5,810 nucleotides of DNA from Comamonadaceae bacterium (GTDB lineage Bacteria; Pseudomonadota; Gammaproteobacteria; Burkholderiales; Burkholderiaceae_C). The translations under genes were made by a program, and so were the position numbers. Within the stretch, counting starts at the first letter, position 1, and each line of letters opens with the position of its first letter. Shown here one piece after another: positions 1 through 4,874 of the stretch. Under the pieces are notes generated by a model, which saw nothing but the letters and a program-made list of their open reading frames with translations, was not told the origin of the DNA and did no database searches. The stretch lies in NCBI GenBank assembly GCA_947458345.1, contig CANHBU010000141.1:1-5810 (forward strand), given 5' to 3'.

Positions 1-9
1 CCGCATTAA
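1..9 (+). CDS. Possible last codons of rpoA (partial)
   Basis: The first nine bases read Pro-His-stop in frame 1, ending with TAA at 7-9. In the bacterial alpha operon rpoA lies directly upstream of rplQ, and a gap of about 20 nt to the rplQ start fits that layout. Two codons cannot identify a gene, so this call rests on position alone. It is also possible that the upstream gene ends before the window. Confidence 0.25.
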   Translation, partial: PH

Positions 10-15
10 AAAATT

Positions 16-23
16 GGAAAGGA
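16..23 (+). promoter_or_regulatory. Ribosome binding site of rplQ
   Basis: GGAAAGGA lies 7 nt before the ATG at 31. It is a good purine-rich Shine-Dalgarno match and supports that start. No promoter is visible in the 30 bases available, as expected for a gene deep inside an operon. Confidence 0.75.
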
Positions 24-30
24 CAAGCAC

Positions 31-429
31 ATGCGTCACGGACACGGACTTCGCAAACTCAACCGCACCACCAGCCACAGGCTGGCGATGTTGCGCAACA
101 TGATGAACTCGCTGATTGAGCACGAGGCCATCAAGACCACGGTGCCCAAGGCCAAGGAGCTGCGCCGCGTGGTCGAGCCCATGATCACCCTGGCCAAAGA
201 GCCAACGCTGGCCAACAAGCGCCTGGCTTTTGACCGCCTGCGTGACCGCGACATGGTGGTCAAGCTCTTCGCTGAACTCGGCCCGCGTTACAAGACCCGC
301 CCGGGCGGTTATACGCGCATCCTCAAGATGGGTTTCCGTGTGGGCGACAATGCCCCCATGGCCCTGGTCGAACTGGTGGATCGTCCTGAGCCAAGCCAGG
401 CAGCTTCTGAAGAGGGCAAGGCCGAGTAA
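31..429 (+). CDS. rplQ: 50S ribosomal protein L17
   Basis: This 132-residue protein is ribosomal protein L17 of the large subunit, which binds 23S rRNA near the peptide exit side. The sequence begins [17 protein letters not shown] and carries the family signatures [17 protein letters not shown] (residues 34-50), [18 protein letters not shown] and [17 protein letters not shown]. These align closely with E. coli L17 as I remember it. The length is normal, and the C-terminal tail after VDR is a variable, acidic, Ala/Glu-rich extension, as in other proteobacteria. The ATG at 31 gives the conserved N-terminus and has a good Shine-Dalgarno. rplQ is normally the last gene of the alpha operon (rpsM-rpsK-rpsD-rpoA-rplQ), and a strong terminator directly after it fits that role. 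Regulation of the operon by S4 would act upstream of this window. Confidence 0.98.
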   Translation: MRHGHGLRKLNRTTSHRLAMLRNMMNSLIEHEAIKTTVPKAKELRRVVEPMITLAKEPTLANKRLAFDRLRDRDMVVKLFAELGPRYKTRPGGYTRILKMGFRVGDNAPMALVELVDRPEPSQAASEEGKAE

Positions 430-449
430 TCGGGCTTTTGCTTCGCTTC

Positions 450-475
450 AAACGCCCACTGAATGTGGGCGTTTT
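450..475 (+). terminator. Rho-independent terminator after rplQ
   Basis: AAACGCCCAC (450-459) pairs perfectly with GTGGGCGTTT (465-474) around the 5-nt loop TGAAT, giving a 10-bp stem whose 3' arm ends in TTTT (472-475). It starts about 20 nt after the rplQ stop codon. This probably marks the end of the ribosomal alpha operon. The U-tract is short, so the A-U pairs at the stem base do part of the work. Confidence 0.85.
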
Positions 476-570
476 GCATGGGGCTTGCGATTACGCGCTG
501 ACAGCCCTTGAGCGACAAAAATCTTTGTAATAAATCGCCTCAGTGACTCGCGTGTCGCTGCGTTTGCGAT

Positions 571-576
571 TAGAAT
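571..576 (+). promoter_or_regulatory. Probable -10 box of the tRNA-fMet gene
   Basis: TAGAAT matches the sigma70 -10 consensus at 5 of 6 positions and ends 11 nt before the mature tRNA 5' end, so the 5' leader would be only a few bases. The sequence 17 bp upstream (548-553, TCGCGT) is a poor -35, so recognition of that element is uncertain. A separate promoter is plausible because the rplQ terminator lies upstream. Confidence 0.5.
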
Positions 577-587
577 AGAGCCTCTGA

Positions 588-664
<77 letters not shown>

Positions 665-672
665 CTTCAGTA

Positions 673-706
673 AACAACGCCAACCTTTCGGTTGGCGTTG
701 TTGTTT
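673..706. terminator. Shared hairpin terminator between tRNA-fMet and the convergent acyl-CoA ligase
   Basis: AACAACGCCAACC (673-685) and GGTTGGCGTTGTT (690-702) form a perfect 13-bp stem with a 4-nt loop. Read on the + strand the loop is UUUC and the stem is followed by GTTTG, 8 nt after the tRNA CCA end. Read on the - strand the loop is GAAA, a stable GNRA tetraloop, and the T-rich stem arm is followed by TACTG, about 65 nt after the ligase stop. It is therefore suited to end transcription from both sides. The U-tracts are short and interrupted in both directions, so efficiency is uncertain. Confidence 0.75.
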
Positions 707-768
707 GTGGGCTTTCTTCGGGCCGACTTGGCGGCCACGGGCCCTTGTAAGCCTCAGTGTGCGCTGCC

Positions 769-2394
769 TTAGGCTTGGCTCAGTTGTCTGAGCTTGAAGC
801 GCTGGAGCTTGCCGGTTTCGGTGCGTGGCAAGGTGCTCACGAACTGCACCTGGCGCGGGTATTTGTAGGGCGCAATTGCGGCCTTCACATGGTCTTGCAA
901 GGCCTTGACCATGGCCTCGTCGTCCTGATGCCCGCTCTTGAGCACCACAAAGGCCTTGACCACCATGCCGCGCTCCTCGTCGGGCACGCCGATCACCGCG
1001 CATTCGGCCACCGCCGGATGGGTCAGCAGTGCGTCTTCGACCTCCGGTCCGCCGATGTTGTAGCCCGCCGAGATGATCATGTCGTCGGCGCGCGCTTGAT
1101 AGAAGAAGTAGCCGTCGGCGTCTTGTGTGAAGGCGTCGCCGGGATGGTTCCAGCCAGCCTTGACGTAGTTGCGTTGGCGCTCATCGTCCAGGTAGCGACA
1201 CCCCGTCGGCCCGATCACGGCCAGCTTGCCCACCGTGCCCCGCGGCACCTCTTGGCCGTGCTCGTCGACCACGCGGGCGGTGTAGCCCGGCACCACTTGG
1301 CCGATCGCGCCGGGCCGGGTCTGGCCCGGCACGCTGGAGATGAAGATGTGGAACATTTCGGTGGCACCGATGCCGTCCATCATGTCGATGCCTGTGGCGT
1401 CGAGCCACAACTGCCGCGTGGTCTGCGGCAGGGCCTCGCCGGCACTGACGCTGATGCGCAGGCTCGCGGGTCGATGGGCCCGCGCCAGAGGCGCCATCTG
1501 GCGGTAAAACGTCGGCGCGGTGTAGGTGATGGTGGCGCCCACCTCGTGCACCGTCTCGAGCATCGACTGCGGCGTGTAAGGCTTGCTCGGATAGTAGACG
1601 CTTGCCCCGGCCCACATCGGGAAAATCAGCAGCCCACCCAGACCGAAGGTGAAGGCCAGCGGCGGCGAGCCGATGACGATGTCGTCGGGCGTGGCCTTGA
1701 GCACCTGGGCCGGCCAGGCGGCGCAAGCGGCCAGGACGTCCCGGTGCGAGTGCAGCGCCGCCTTCGGGCTGCCTGTGGTGCCTGAGGTGAAGGCCATCAT
1801 GGCGATGTCGTCGGCATGGCTGGCGCAGCGCTCGAGTTGCCCGCTCTTGGCGCTGGCCAGCACGGCCAGCGAGCCCGGCTCGTCCATCAGGTTAAAGGGC
1901 ACGATGGTTTTCAACCCGCTGCCGTCTTGCGCCGCCTTGAGCTCATCGAGCAAGGCGCCGTCGCACAGCGCCACAGCCGGTTGGCACTTTTGAATGATCT
2001 CGCGTAACTCTTTGGCGCGCAGCAGCGGCATGCTGGCCACGGCCACCAGTCCGGCCTTGACCACGCCCAACCAGGCCAGGGCCATACCGATCGAATTGCC
2101 GCCGCGCAGCAGCACCCGGTTGCCCGGCACCAGCGCAAAGTCTTCAATCAGCACTTGTGCGATACGCCGCACTCGCTCGTCGGCTTCGCGGTAGGACAGC
2201 GTGATGCGCTGTGAGCGCAGAAAGGGGCGGTCGAGCCAGCCCTCGGCGGCGGCCCGGTCCATCAGGGCATCGACCAGGTTGCTGCGCTCGGGGATGTGCA
2301 GCCCCGGCAGGTCGTAGCTCATCAGAGGCCGCAGCTGCGGCTGCGGCAGGCGTTCGTCCACAAAGCGATCGCGCGGCTCAAAGGGGGTGGACAT
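769..2394 (-). CDS. Aromatic acyl-CoA ligase (2-aminobenzoate/benzoate-CoA ligase type)
   Basis: This 541-residue protein is an AMP-forming ligase of the ANL (acyl-CoA synthetase) superfamily. It should activate a carboxylic acid with ATP to an acyl-adenylate and pass it to CoA in the cytoplasm. Visible motifs are the ATP phosphate loop FTSGTTGSPKA (202-212), the adenine/substrate motif GIGATEMFHIF (341-351), HPGD with the ribose-binding Asp420, the hinge region ARADDMIISAGYNIGGPEVE (434-453), and PRTETGKLQR (523-532) with the catalytic Lys529. All catalytic landmarks are present and the length is normal. The TEM-HIF pattern and the GYNIGGPEVE loop recall benzoate- and especially 2-aminobenzoate-CoA ligases as I remember them; the exact substrate is inferred. 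The ATG is supported by AGGAG 9 nt upstream. No other aromatic degradation gene is in view, so the gene stands alone here, behind its own promoter and 131 nt after gspK. Confidence 0.9.
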   Translation of the reverse strand: MSTPFEPRDRFVDERLPQPQLRPLMSYDLPGLHIPERSNLVDALMDRAAAEGWLDRPFLRSQRITLSYREADERVRRIAQVLIEDFALVPGNRVLLRGGNSIGMALAWLGVVKAGLVAVASMPLLRAKELREIIQKCQPAVALCDGALLDELKAAQDGSGLKTIVPFNLMDEPGSLAVLASAKSGQLERCASHADDIAMMAFTSGTTGSPKAALHSHRDVLAACAAWPAQVLKATPDDIVIGSPPLAFTFGLGGLLIFPMWAGASVYYPSKPYTPQSMLETVHEVGATITYTAPTFYRQMAPLARAHRPASLRISVSAGEALPQTTRQLWLDATGIDMMDGIGATEMFHIFISSVPGQTRPGAIGQVVPGYTARVVDEHGQEVPRGTVGKLAVIGPTGCRYLDDERQRNYVKAGWNHPGDAFTQDADGYFFYQARADDMIISAGYNIGGPEVEDALLTHPAVAECAVIGVPDEERGMVVKAFVVLKSGHQDDEAMVKALQDHVKAAIAPYKYPRQVQFVSTLPRTETGKLQRFKLRQLSQA

Positions 2395-2403
2395 CTTGCA
2401 GGG

Positions 2404-2408
2404 CTCCT
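2404..2408 (-). promoter_or_regulatory. Ribosome binding site of the acyl-CoA ligase
   Basis: On the - strand AGGAG lies 9 nt before the ATG at 2394. It supports that start over the internal methionine at residue 25. Confidence 0.7.
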
Positions 2409-2462
2409 GTGCAGGTGAGACGGGCCGCGCACATCAAAAGGTAGACGGCACCGGCTGCTTTC

Positions 2463-2485
2463 TGCCTGAATTATTAATGTCTGAA
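2463..2485 (-). repeat. Direct repeat TTCAGRCA around the ligase -10 (possible operator)
   Basis: On the - strand TTCAGACA (2485-2478) and TTCAGGCA (2470-2463) are the same 8-mer with one purine change, 15 bp apart start to start. One copy lies in the promoter spacer and the other overlaps the end of the -10. A repressor or activator site would fit this placement, but no regulator gene is in the window and chance remains possible. Confidence 0.35.
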
Positions 2486-2497
2486 CTAAATCGTCAA
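2470..2497 (-). promoter_or_regulatory. Sigma70-like promoter of the acyl-CoA ligase
   Basis: On the - strand TTGACG (2497-2492; 5 of 6 to the -35 consensus) is separated by 16 bp from AATAAT (2475-2470; 5 of 6 to the -10 consensus). This lies in an unusually AT-rich stretch of an otherwise GC-rich window. Transcription would start near 2463, giving an untranslated leader of roughly 70 nt before the ligase ATG. The promoter lies after the gspK stop, so the ligase can be expressed independently of the pseudopilin genes. Confidence 0.65.
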
Positions 2498-2503
2498 GCT
2501 GTG

Positions 2504-2527
2504 GATCGCCCTGTACCCCGGGCGATC
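2504..2527 (-). terminator. Hairpin over the gspK stop codon
   Basis: GATCGCCC (2504-2511) and GGGCGATC (2520-2527) form a perfect 8-bp stem with an 8-nt loop. The stem includes part of the gspK TGA (2528-2526). No T-run follows on the - strand, so it is not a classic intrinsic terminator. It may protect the 3' end of the gsp mRNA or cause partial termination before the ligase promoter. Confidence 0.4.
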
Positions 2528-3437
2528 ACCCATAACGCCACAGCACCCGCAGCGCCGCGCCTTGACGTTGTACCAGAGCCGTTTGGCTCTGCTGCCAGTC
2601 GGGCCCGAGCTCGATCTCAATTTTCACCGCGAAGAACTGGCTCTGAACCGACAGCAGATCGCCGGGCATGCCCCCGACTGCTTCGTCCACGCTCAGGAAA
2701 GGCCGGGTGCGGCGGCGATCGAGCAGTTGCTGCACCCGCGCAGACGGCGCGCCCAGCACCGCTTGCAACACCATGGCGTCGGCGGTGTTGAGGTTGACCG
2801 GCAAGCGACCGGGAAGCACGCTCAGGTGGGGCCGCAAAGCCTGCACCGAGGCCTGGCTCAGACCCAGCCAGAGCAGATCACCGGCCTGTTCGGGCATGAG
2901 GGGGGCGCCGCCCAAGCGCTCGTCTGCCGTGCCCGCGCTCGCCCGCAGCAGCTCCCGGCTGAGTGTCTCAAGCTCCTGCGCTGGCAAGCCCAGCTGCTCG
3001 AACAGCCGGGCGAAGACCTGCAGCCAAGGGTCTGACAGGGATGCACCCTCGAGCAAATTGAGTACATTGAGCCGCGCCTGCGCATCGCTGATGCGCACGC
3101 TCAACCAAGGGCCCAGCGAGCGATCCACGGGTGCGGAGCCTGCGCCCAGGCGCGTGGACGTCAGCAGCAGCGCATCCAGAGGCGAGCGCTCCAGGCCAAC
3201 GGACCAGCCCTCGCCAAGATGGTCGATTGCCGCCGCGCGCAGGCCATCGCCGGCCAGCTCGGCCAGCGCCCAGTCGAGCGCGGCGCGCATCAACCAGCGC
3301 GTCTGCCATTGCTGGCGCAGTGCCGATTCGCGCTGCACCCCTTGCCAGCTCTGCCACAGCGCAGCCGTGGCCAGTCCTGCCACCAGCGCAGCCGTCAGCA
3401 GCGCCGACAACAGGGCCGCGCCAGCAGCGGGCCTCAT
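2526..3437 (-). CDS. gspK: Type II secretion minor pseudopilin GspK
   Basis: This 303-residue protein is the large minor pseudopilin expected at the tip of the type II secretion pseudopilus in the inner membrane/periplasm, where it forms a complex with GspI and GspJ. The N-terminus MRPAAG-AALLSALLTAALVAG has a prepilin peptidase-like site after Gly6 and a hydrophobic helix (about 7-28). As usual for GspK, it lacks the Glu5 found in other pseudopilins. Family landmarks are DHLGEGW (72-78), ISDAQARLNVLNL (116-128), LPGRLPVNLNTADAMVLQ (208-225), and SVQSQFFAV (273-281) near the end. The reading frame is open about 96 codons further upstream, but only the ATG at 3437 gives the class III leader. 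That ATG overlaps the gspJ stop as ATGA, implying translational coupling. The segment between residues 155 and 205 is short and lacks the W-x-D...GAED calcium-site pattern common in the family. gspL does not follow. Confidence 0.88.
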   Translation of the reverse strand: MRPAAGAALLSALLTAALVAGLATAALWQSWQGVQRESALRQQWQTRWLMRAALDWALAELAGDGLRAAAIDHLGEGWSVGLERSPLDALLLTSTRLGAGSAPVDRSLGPWLSVRISDAQARLNVLNLLEGASLSDPWLQVFARLFEQLGLPAQELETLSRELLRASAGTADERLGGAPLMPEQAGDLLWLGLSQASVQALRPHLSVLPGRLPVNLNTADAMVLQAVLGAPSARVQQLLDRRRTRPFLSVDEAVGGMPGDLLSVQSQFFAVKIEIELGPDWQQSQTALVQRQGAALRVLWRYG

Positions 3438-4078
3438 GGCCTGCTGCGCTCGAGCCAGTCGAGCACCAGGGTCTGCGGCGGGCCCTGCGCCCGGCGCAGC
3501 TGCAAACGGATCGCCCTGGGTGCCTCGACGATGCGCCCCGCAGCTGAGTCCGCGCCCTCCTCGGGCAGTACCGGGGGCGCAATCCATGCGCCCGCCTCCC
3601 AGTACTGCAGGCTCCACTGCGCCGTCTCCAGCAGTACCGCATTGGATCCTTGCCCGGAGTCGGCCGATGGCAGTACCGCGGCCGCTTGCGCTGGGCGTGC
3701 ATGCGCTGCGCCACCGTCCTGCCAAGCCTGCATGAGGGCCGAGCGCTCACGCAGCGCAGCCGATTGCCAGCGCTGCCACACCTGGCCCTCTGCGCTCCAG
3801 GCCACCACCTGCAGCGCCTGCTCGCTGGCCGAGCGGCGCACCAGCCGCAAGACTCGTCCGTTCCAGTGCACGGCGCTGAGGTAAGGGGTGCGGCTCAAAT
3901 GGTCGAGGTCGCGCGTCCACTGCGCCAGCCCGATCTGCAGGCTCGCCCGTTGCGCCTCGTCTGCCTGCGCCAGCCCTTGGCTGCGCAGCATGCCGTCGAT
4001 CGCTCTTGAGCTGATCAGCGCCATCAGGGCCATGGCCGCCAGCGCCAACAAGGCCTCGATCAGCGTCAGGCCGCGCAT
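3434..4078 (-). CDS. gspJ: Type II secretion minor pseudopilin GspJ
   Basis: This 214-residue protein is a minor pseudopilin of the type II secretion system, expected in the pseudopilus tip with GspI and GspK. It begins MRG-LTLIEALLALAAMALMALIS. The leader is only three residues, with prepilin peptidase cleavage predicted after Gly3, the conserved Glu at mature position 5, and one N-terminal transmembrane helix. SRAIDGMLRSQ (24-34) corresponds to the YRGLDAMLR-like segment typical of GspJ, and the C-terminal IRLQLRRAQGPPQTLVLDWL fits the last beta strands. The ATG at 4078 was chosen because it gives the pseudopilin leader and has GGGAG 9 nt upstream; the frame stays open further upstream but reads low-complexity sequence from inside gspH. 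It follows gspH by 5 nt and overlaps gspK by 4 nt. In most T2SS operons gspI would lie between gspH and gspJ; here it does not. Confidence 0.87.
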   Translation of the reverse strand: MRGLTLIEALLALAAMALMALISSRAIDGMLRSQGLAQADEAQRASLQIGLAQWTRDLDHLSRTPYLSAVHWNGRVLRLVRRSASEQALQVVAWSAEGQVWQRWQSAALRERSALMQAWQDGGAAHARPAQAAAVLPSADSGQGSNAVLLETAQWSLQYWEAGAWIAPPVLPEEGADSAAGRIVEAPRAIRLQLRRAQGPPQTLVLDWLERSRP

Positions 4079-4083
4079 GGTTA

Positions 4084-4554
4084 TCAACTCCCGCCTGAAC
4101 CGGCTGTCGGCGTCGGCCAATGCACATTGAATGGCCGCACCCCGTCTGTGATCACCCAGATGCTGCGGCCCCCATGGACGATGACTACCGCCTGGCCCCC
4201 GATCACGGGTTCGGGTCCAAGCAGCAGGGCTTGCGCGCCCCAGACCTGTGCTCGTGTCTGCGGGGATAGCCAATTTCCGGGCTCGGGCGGCTCAGGTGCG
4301 CCGTCGAAGGCGTAGCCTTCAGGCGTGGCGCGCCAGCGCAGCGCCAGCCCGAGGGCGCGAGACTGGCTGCGTGCTGCCTCGAGCACAGCGGCCAGGCGGT
4401 TGGCCTCCTGTTGCAGCTGACGCGCGACCGGGTCGTGTAAGCGCCAGATCACGCCGCCAGAGGCCACGGCCAATAGGCTGAGCACCACCAGCAACTCGAG
4501 CAGCGTCAGCCCGCGGCGGGTGCGTGAGAGCGGCCTCAGGGCGGCGGCAGCCAA
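4084..4554 (-). CDS. gspH: Type II secretion minor pseudopilin GspH (TTG start)
   Basis: This 156-residue protein is a GspH-like minor pseudopilin, expected to link the GspG shaft of the pseudopilus to the I-J-K tip. After a 15-residue basic leader (RPLSRTRRG) comes LTLLELLVVLSLLAVASGGVIW, with prepilin peptidase cleavage after Gly15, Glu at mature position 5 and a single membrane helix. EANRLAAVLEAARSQSRALG (about 51-70) and the C-terminal VITDGVRPFNVHW resemble GspH rather than GspI, which is shorter and has a different helix. No ATG or GTG gives this leader. The start is TTG at 4554, preceded by a perfect AGGAGG with 7-nt spacing. An ATG at 4561-4559 abuts that site but is out of frame. 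It is the first clear gene of gspH-gspJ-gspK. A generic GspH/FimT-domain pilin is the alternative, but the neighbours favour GspH. Confidence 0.8.
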   Translation of the reverse strand: MAAAALRPLSRTRRGLTLLELLVVLSLLAVASGGVIWRLHDPVARQLQQEANRLAAVLEAARSQSRALGLALRWRATPEGYAFDGAPEPPEPGNWLSPQTRAQVWGAQALLLGPEPVIGGQAVVIVHGGRSIWVITDGVRPFNVHWPTPTAGSGGS

Positions 4555-4697
4555 TCGGCATCCTCCTGGTCCTGAGCAATCGGCGATGCGGGCTCGCCAT
4601 CGTCAGGGTCCACCGGCTGATGCGTGGCATCGTCGGGCTTGTCAGGCGGGGGCGCCCCTGGCAGGGGCATCGGATGGCTGGGCAGGCGACGGGGCAT
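4536..4697 (-). CDS. Possible small Pro/Asp-rich protein upstream of gspH
   Basis: A 53-residue reading frame begins MPRRLPSHPMPLPGAPPPDK and ends with DQEDADWLPPP. It is strongly hydrophilic, rich in Pro and Asp, with no membrane segment, no signal peptide and no family I recognise. In its favour, its stop overlaps the gspH start by 19 nt and the gspH Shine-Dalgarno lies inside it, as in coupled operons; third codon positions are mostly G or C. Against it, there is no Shine-Dalgarno before its ATG, the frame stays open further upstream without a good start (a GTG at 4727 is an alternative), and open frames are common by chance at this G+C. It may simply be leader DNA. Confidence 0.25.
   Translation of the reverse strand: MPRRLPSHPMPLPGAPPPDKPDDATHQPVDPDDGEPASPIAQDQEDADWLPPP
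4562..4567 (-). promoter_or_regulatory. Shine-Dalgarno of gspH that decides its TTG start
   Basis: On the - strand AGGAGG ends 7 nt before TTG at 4554, an ideal spacing. The next bases, ATG at 4561-4559, are too close to the Shine-Dalgarno to be used by it and lie in another frame, so TTG is preferred. Confidence 0.7.
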
Positions 4698-4738
4698 GGC
4701 GTGAAGGCCCGGGTGGGGTGCCCGCACAGTGCGAGGCG

Positions 4739-4770
4739 AACAAGGGGCGAGGCCTTTTGAAGGCCACGCC
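4739..4770 (-). terminator. Probable terminator after glcB
   Basis: On the - strand GGCGTGGCCTT and AAGGCCTCGCC form an 11-bp stem with one T-T mismatch and a CAA loop (4770-4746), followed by CCTTGTT. It starts 104 nt after the glcB stop. The stem is strong but the T-tract is weak, so it may act as an intrinsic terminator of moderate strength separating glcB from the gsp genes. Confidence 0.5.
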
Positions 4771-4874
4771 TTATCTTGGTCGCCCCAGCGCCTGCCGCCT
4801 GTCGGATGCCCGGTCGAATCGGTGTCGGCCCTGGCCCTCTTGCGCCGAGGCGGCCCCGCACAAGCAGCGGGCGC

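Larger units (their letters stand above)
4555..4874. other. Gap between glcB and gspH
   Basis: This 320-bp stretch holds a hairpin (4746-4770), the doubtful small frame ending at 4536, the gspH Shine-Dalgarno, and a short GC hairpin (GCCCCT/AGGGGC, 4654-4668). I checked it on the - strand for a GspG or GspI pseudopilin leader (G-F/L-T-L-x-E plus hydrophobic helix) and see none. I see no convincing sigma70 promoter for the gsp genes either, although one is expected here if the hairpin terminates glcB transcription. Confidence 0.6.

Noticed and set aside
508..536. Alternative promoter TTGAGC ... TAAATC upstream of the tRNA
   Set aside because: The -35 is moderate but the -10 matches only half of the consensus at the correct spacing. 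TAGAAT at 571-576 is the better match and lies at a suitable distance from the tRNA.
757..1785. A 342-codon + strand frame over the ligase gene
   Set aside because: It is the shadow of the high-GC ligase gene on the other strand. It is rich in His, Arg and Ala, shows no family motif, and the opposite strand carries a complete ANL enzyme with all catalytic motifs.
3565..3678. Three copies of GCAGTACCG within 114 bp
   Set aside because: All three lie in the same gspJ frame and encode Val-Leu (GTA-CTG) pairs. This is codon-level coincidence within a coding region, not a regular repeat array.
3438..3725. N-terminal extension of gspK by 96 codons
   Set aside because: The frame is open, but it overlaps gspJ and reads low-complexity sequence. 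The ATG at 3437 gives the pseudopilin leader and the ATGA junction with gspJ.
2668..3735. A 355-codon + strand frame opposite gspK
   Set aside because: It is rich in Ser, Ala, Pro and Arg with no recognisable domain; this is the typical mirror of a high-GC gene. GspK motifs on the - strand explain the region.
4079..4273. N-terminal extension of gspJ by 65 codons
   Set aside because: The extension lies inside gspH in another frame, is rich in Arg/Gly/Pro, and would bury the class III leader that must be near the N-terminus.
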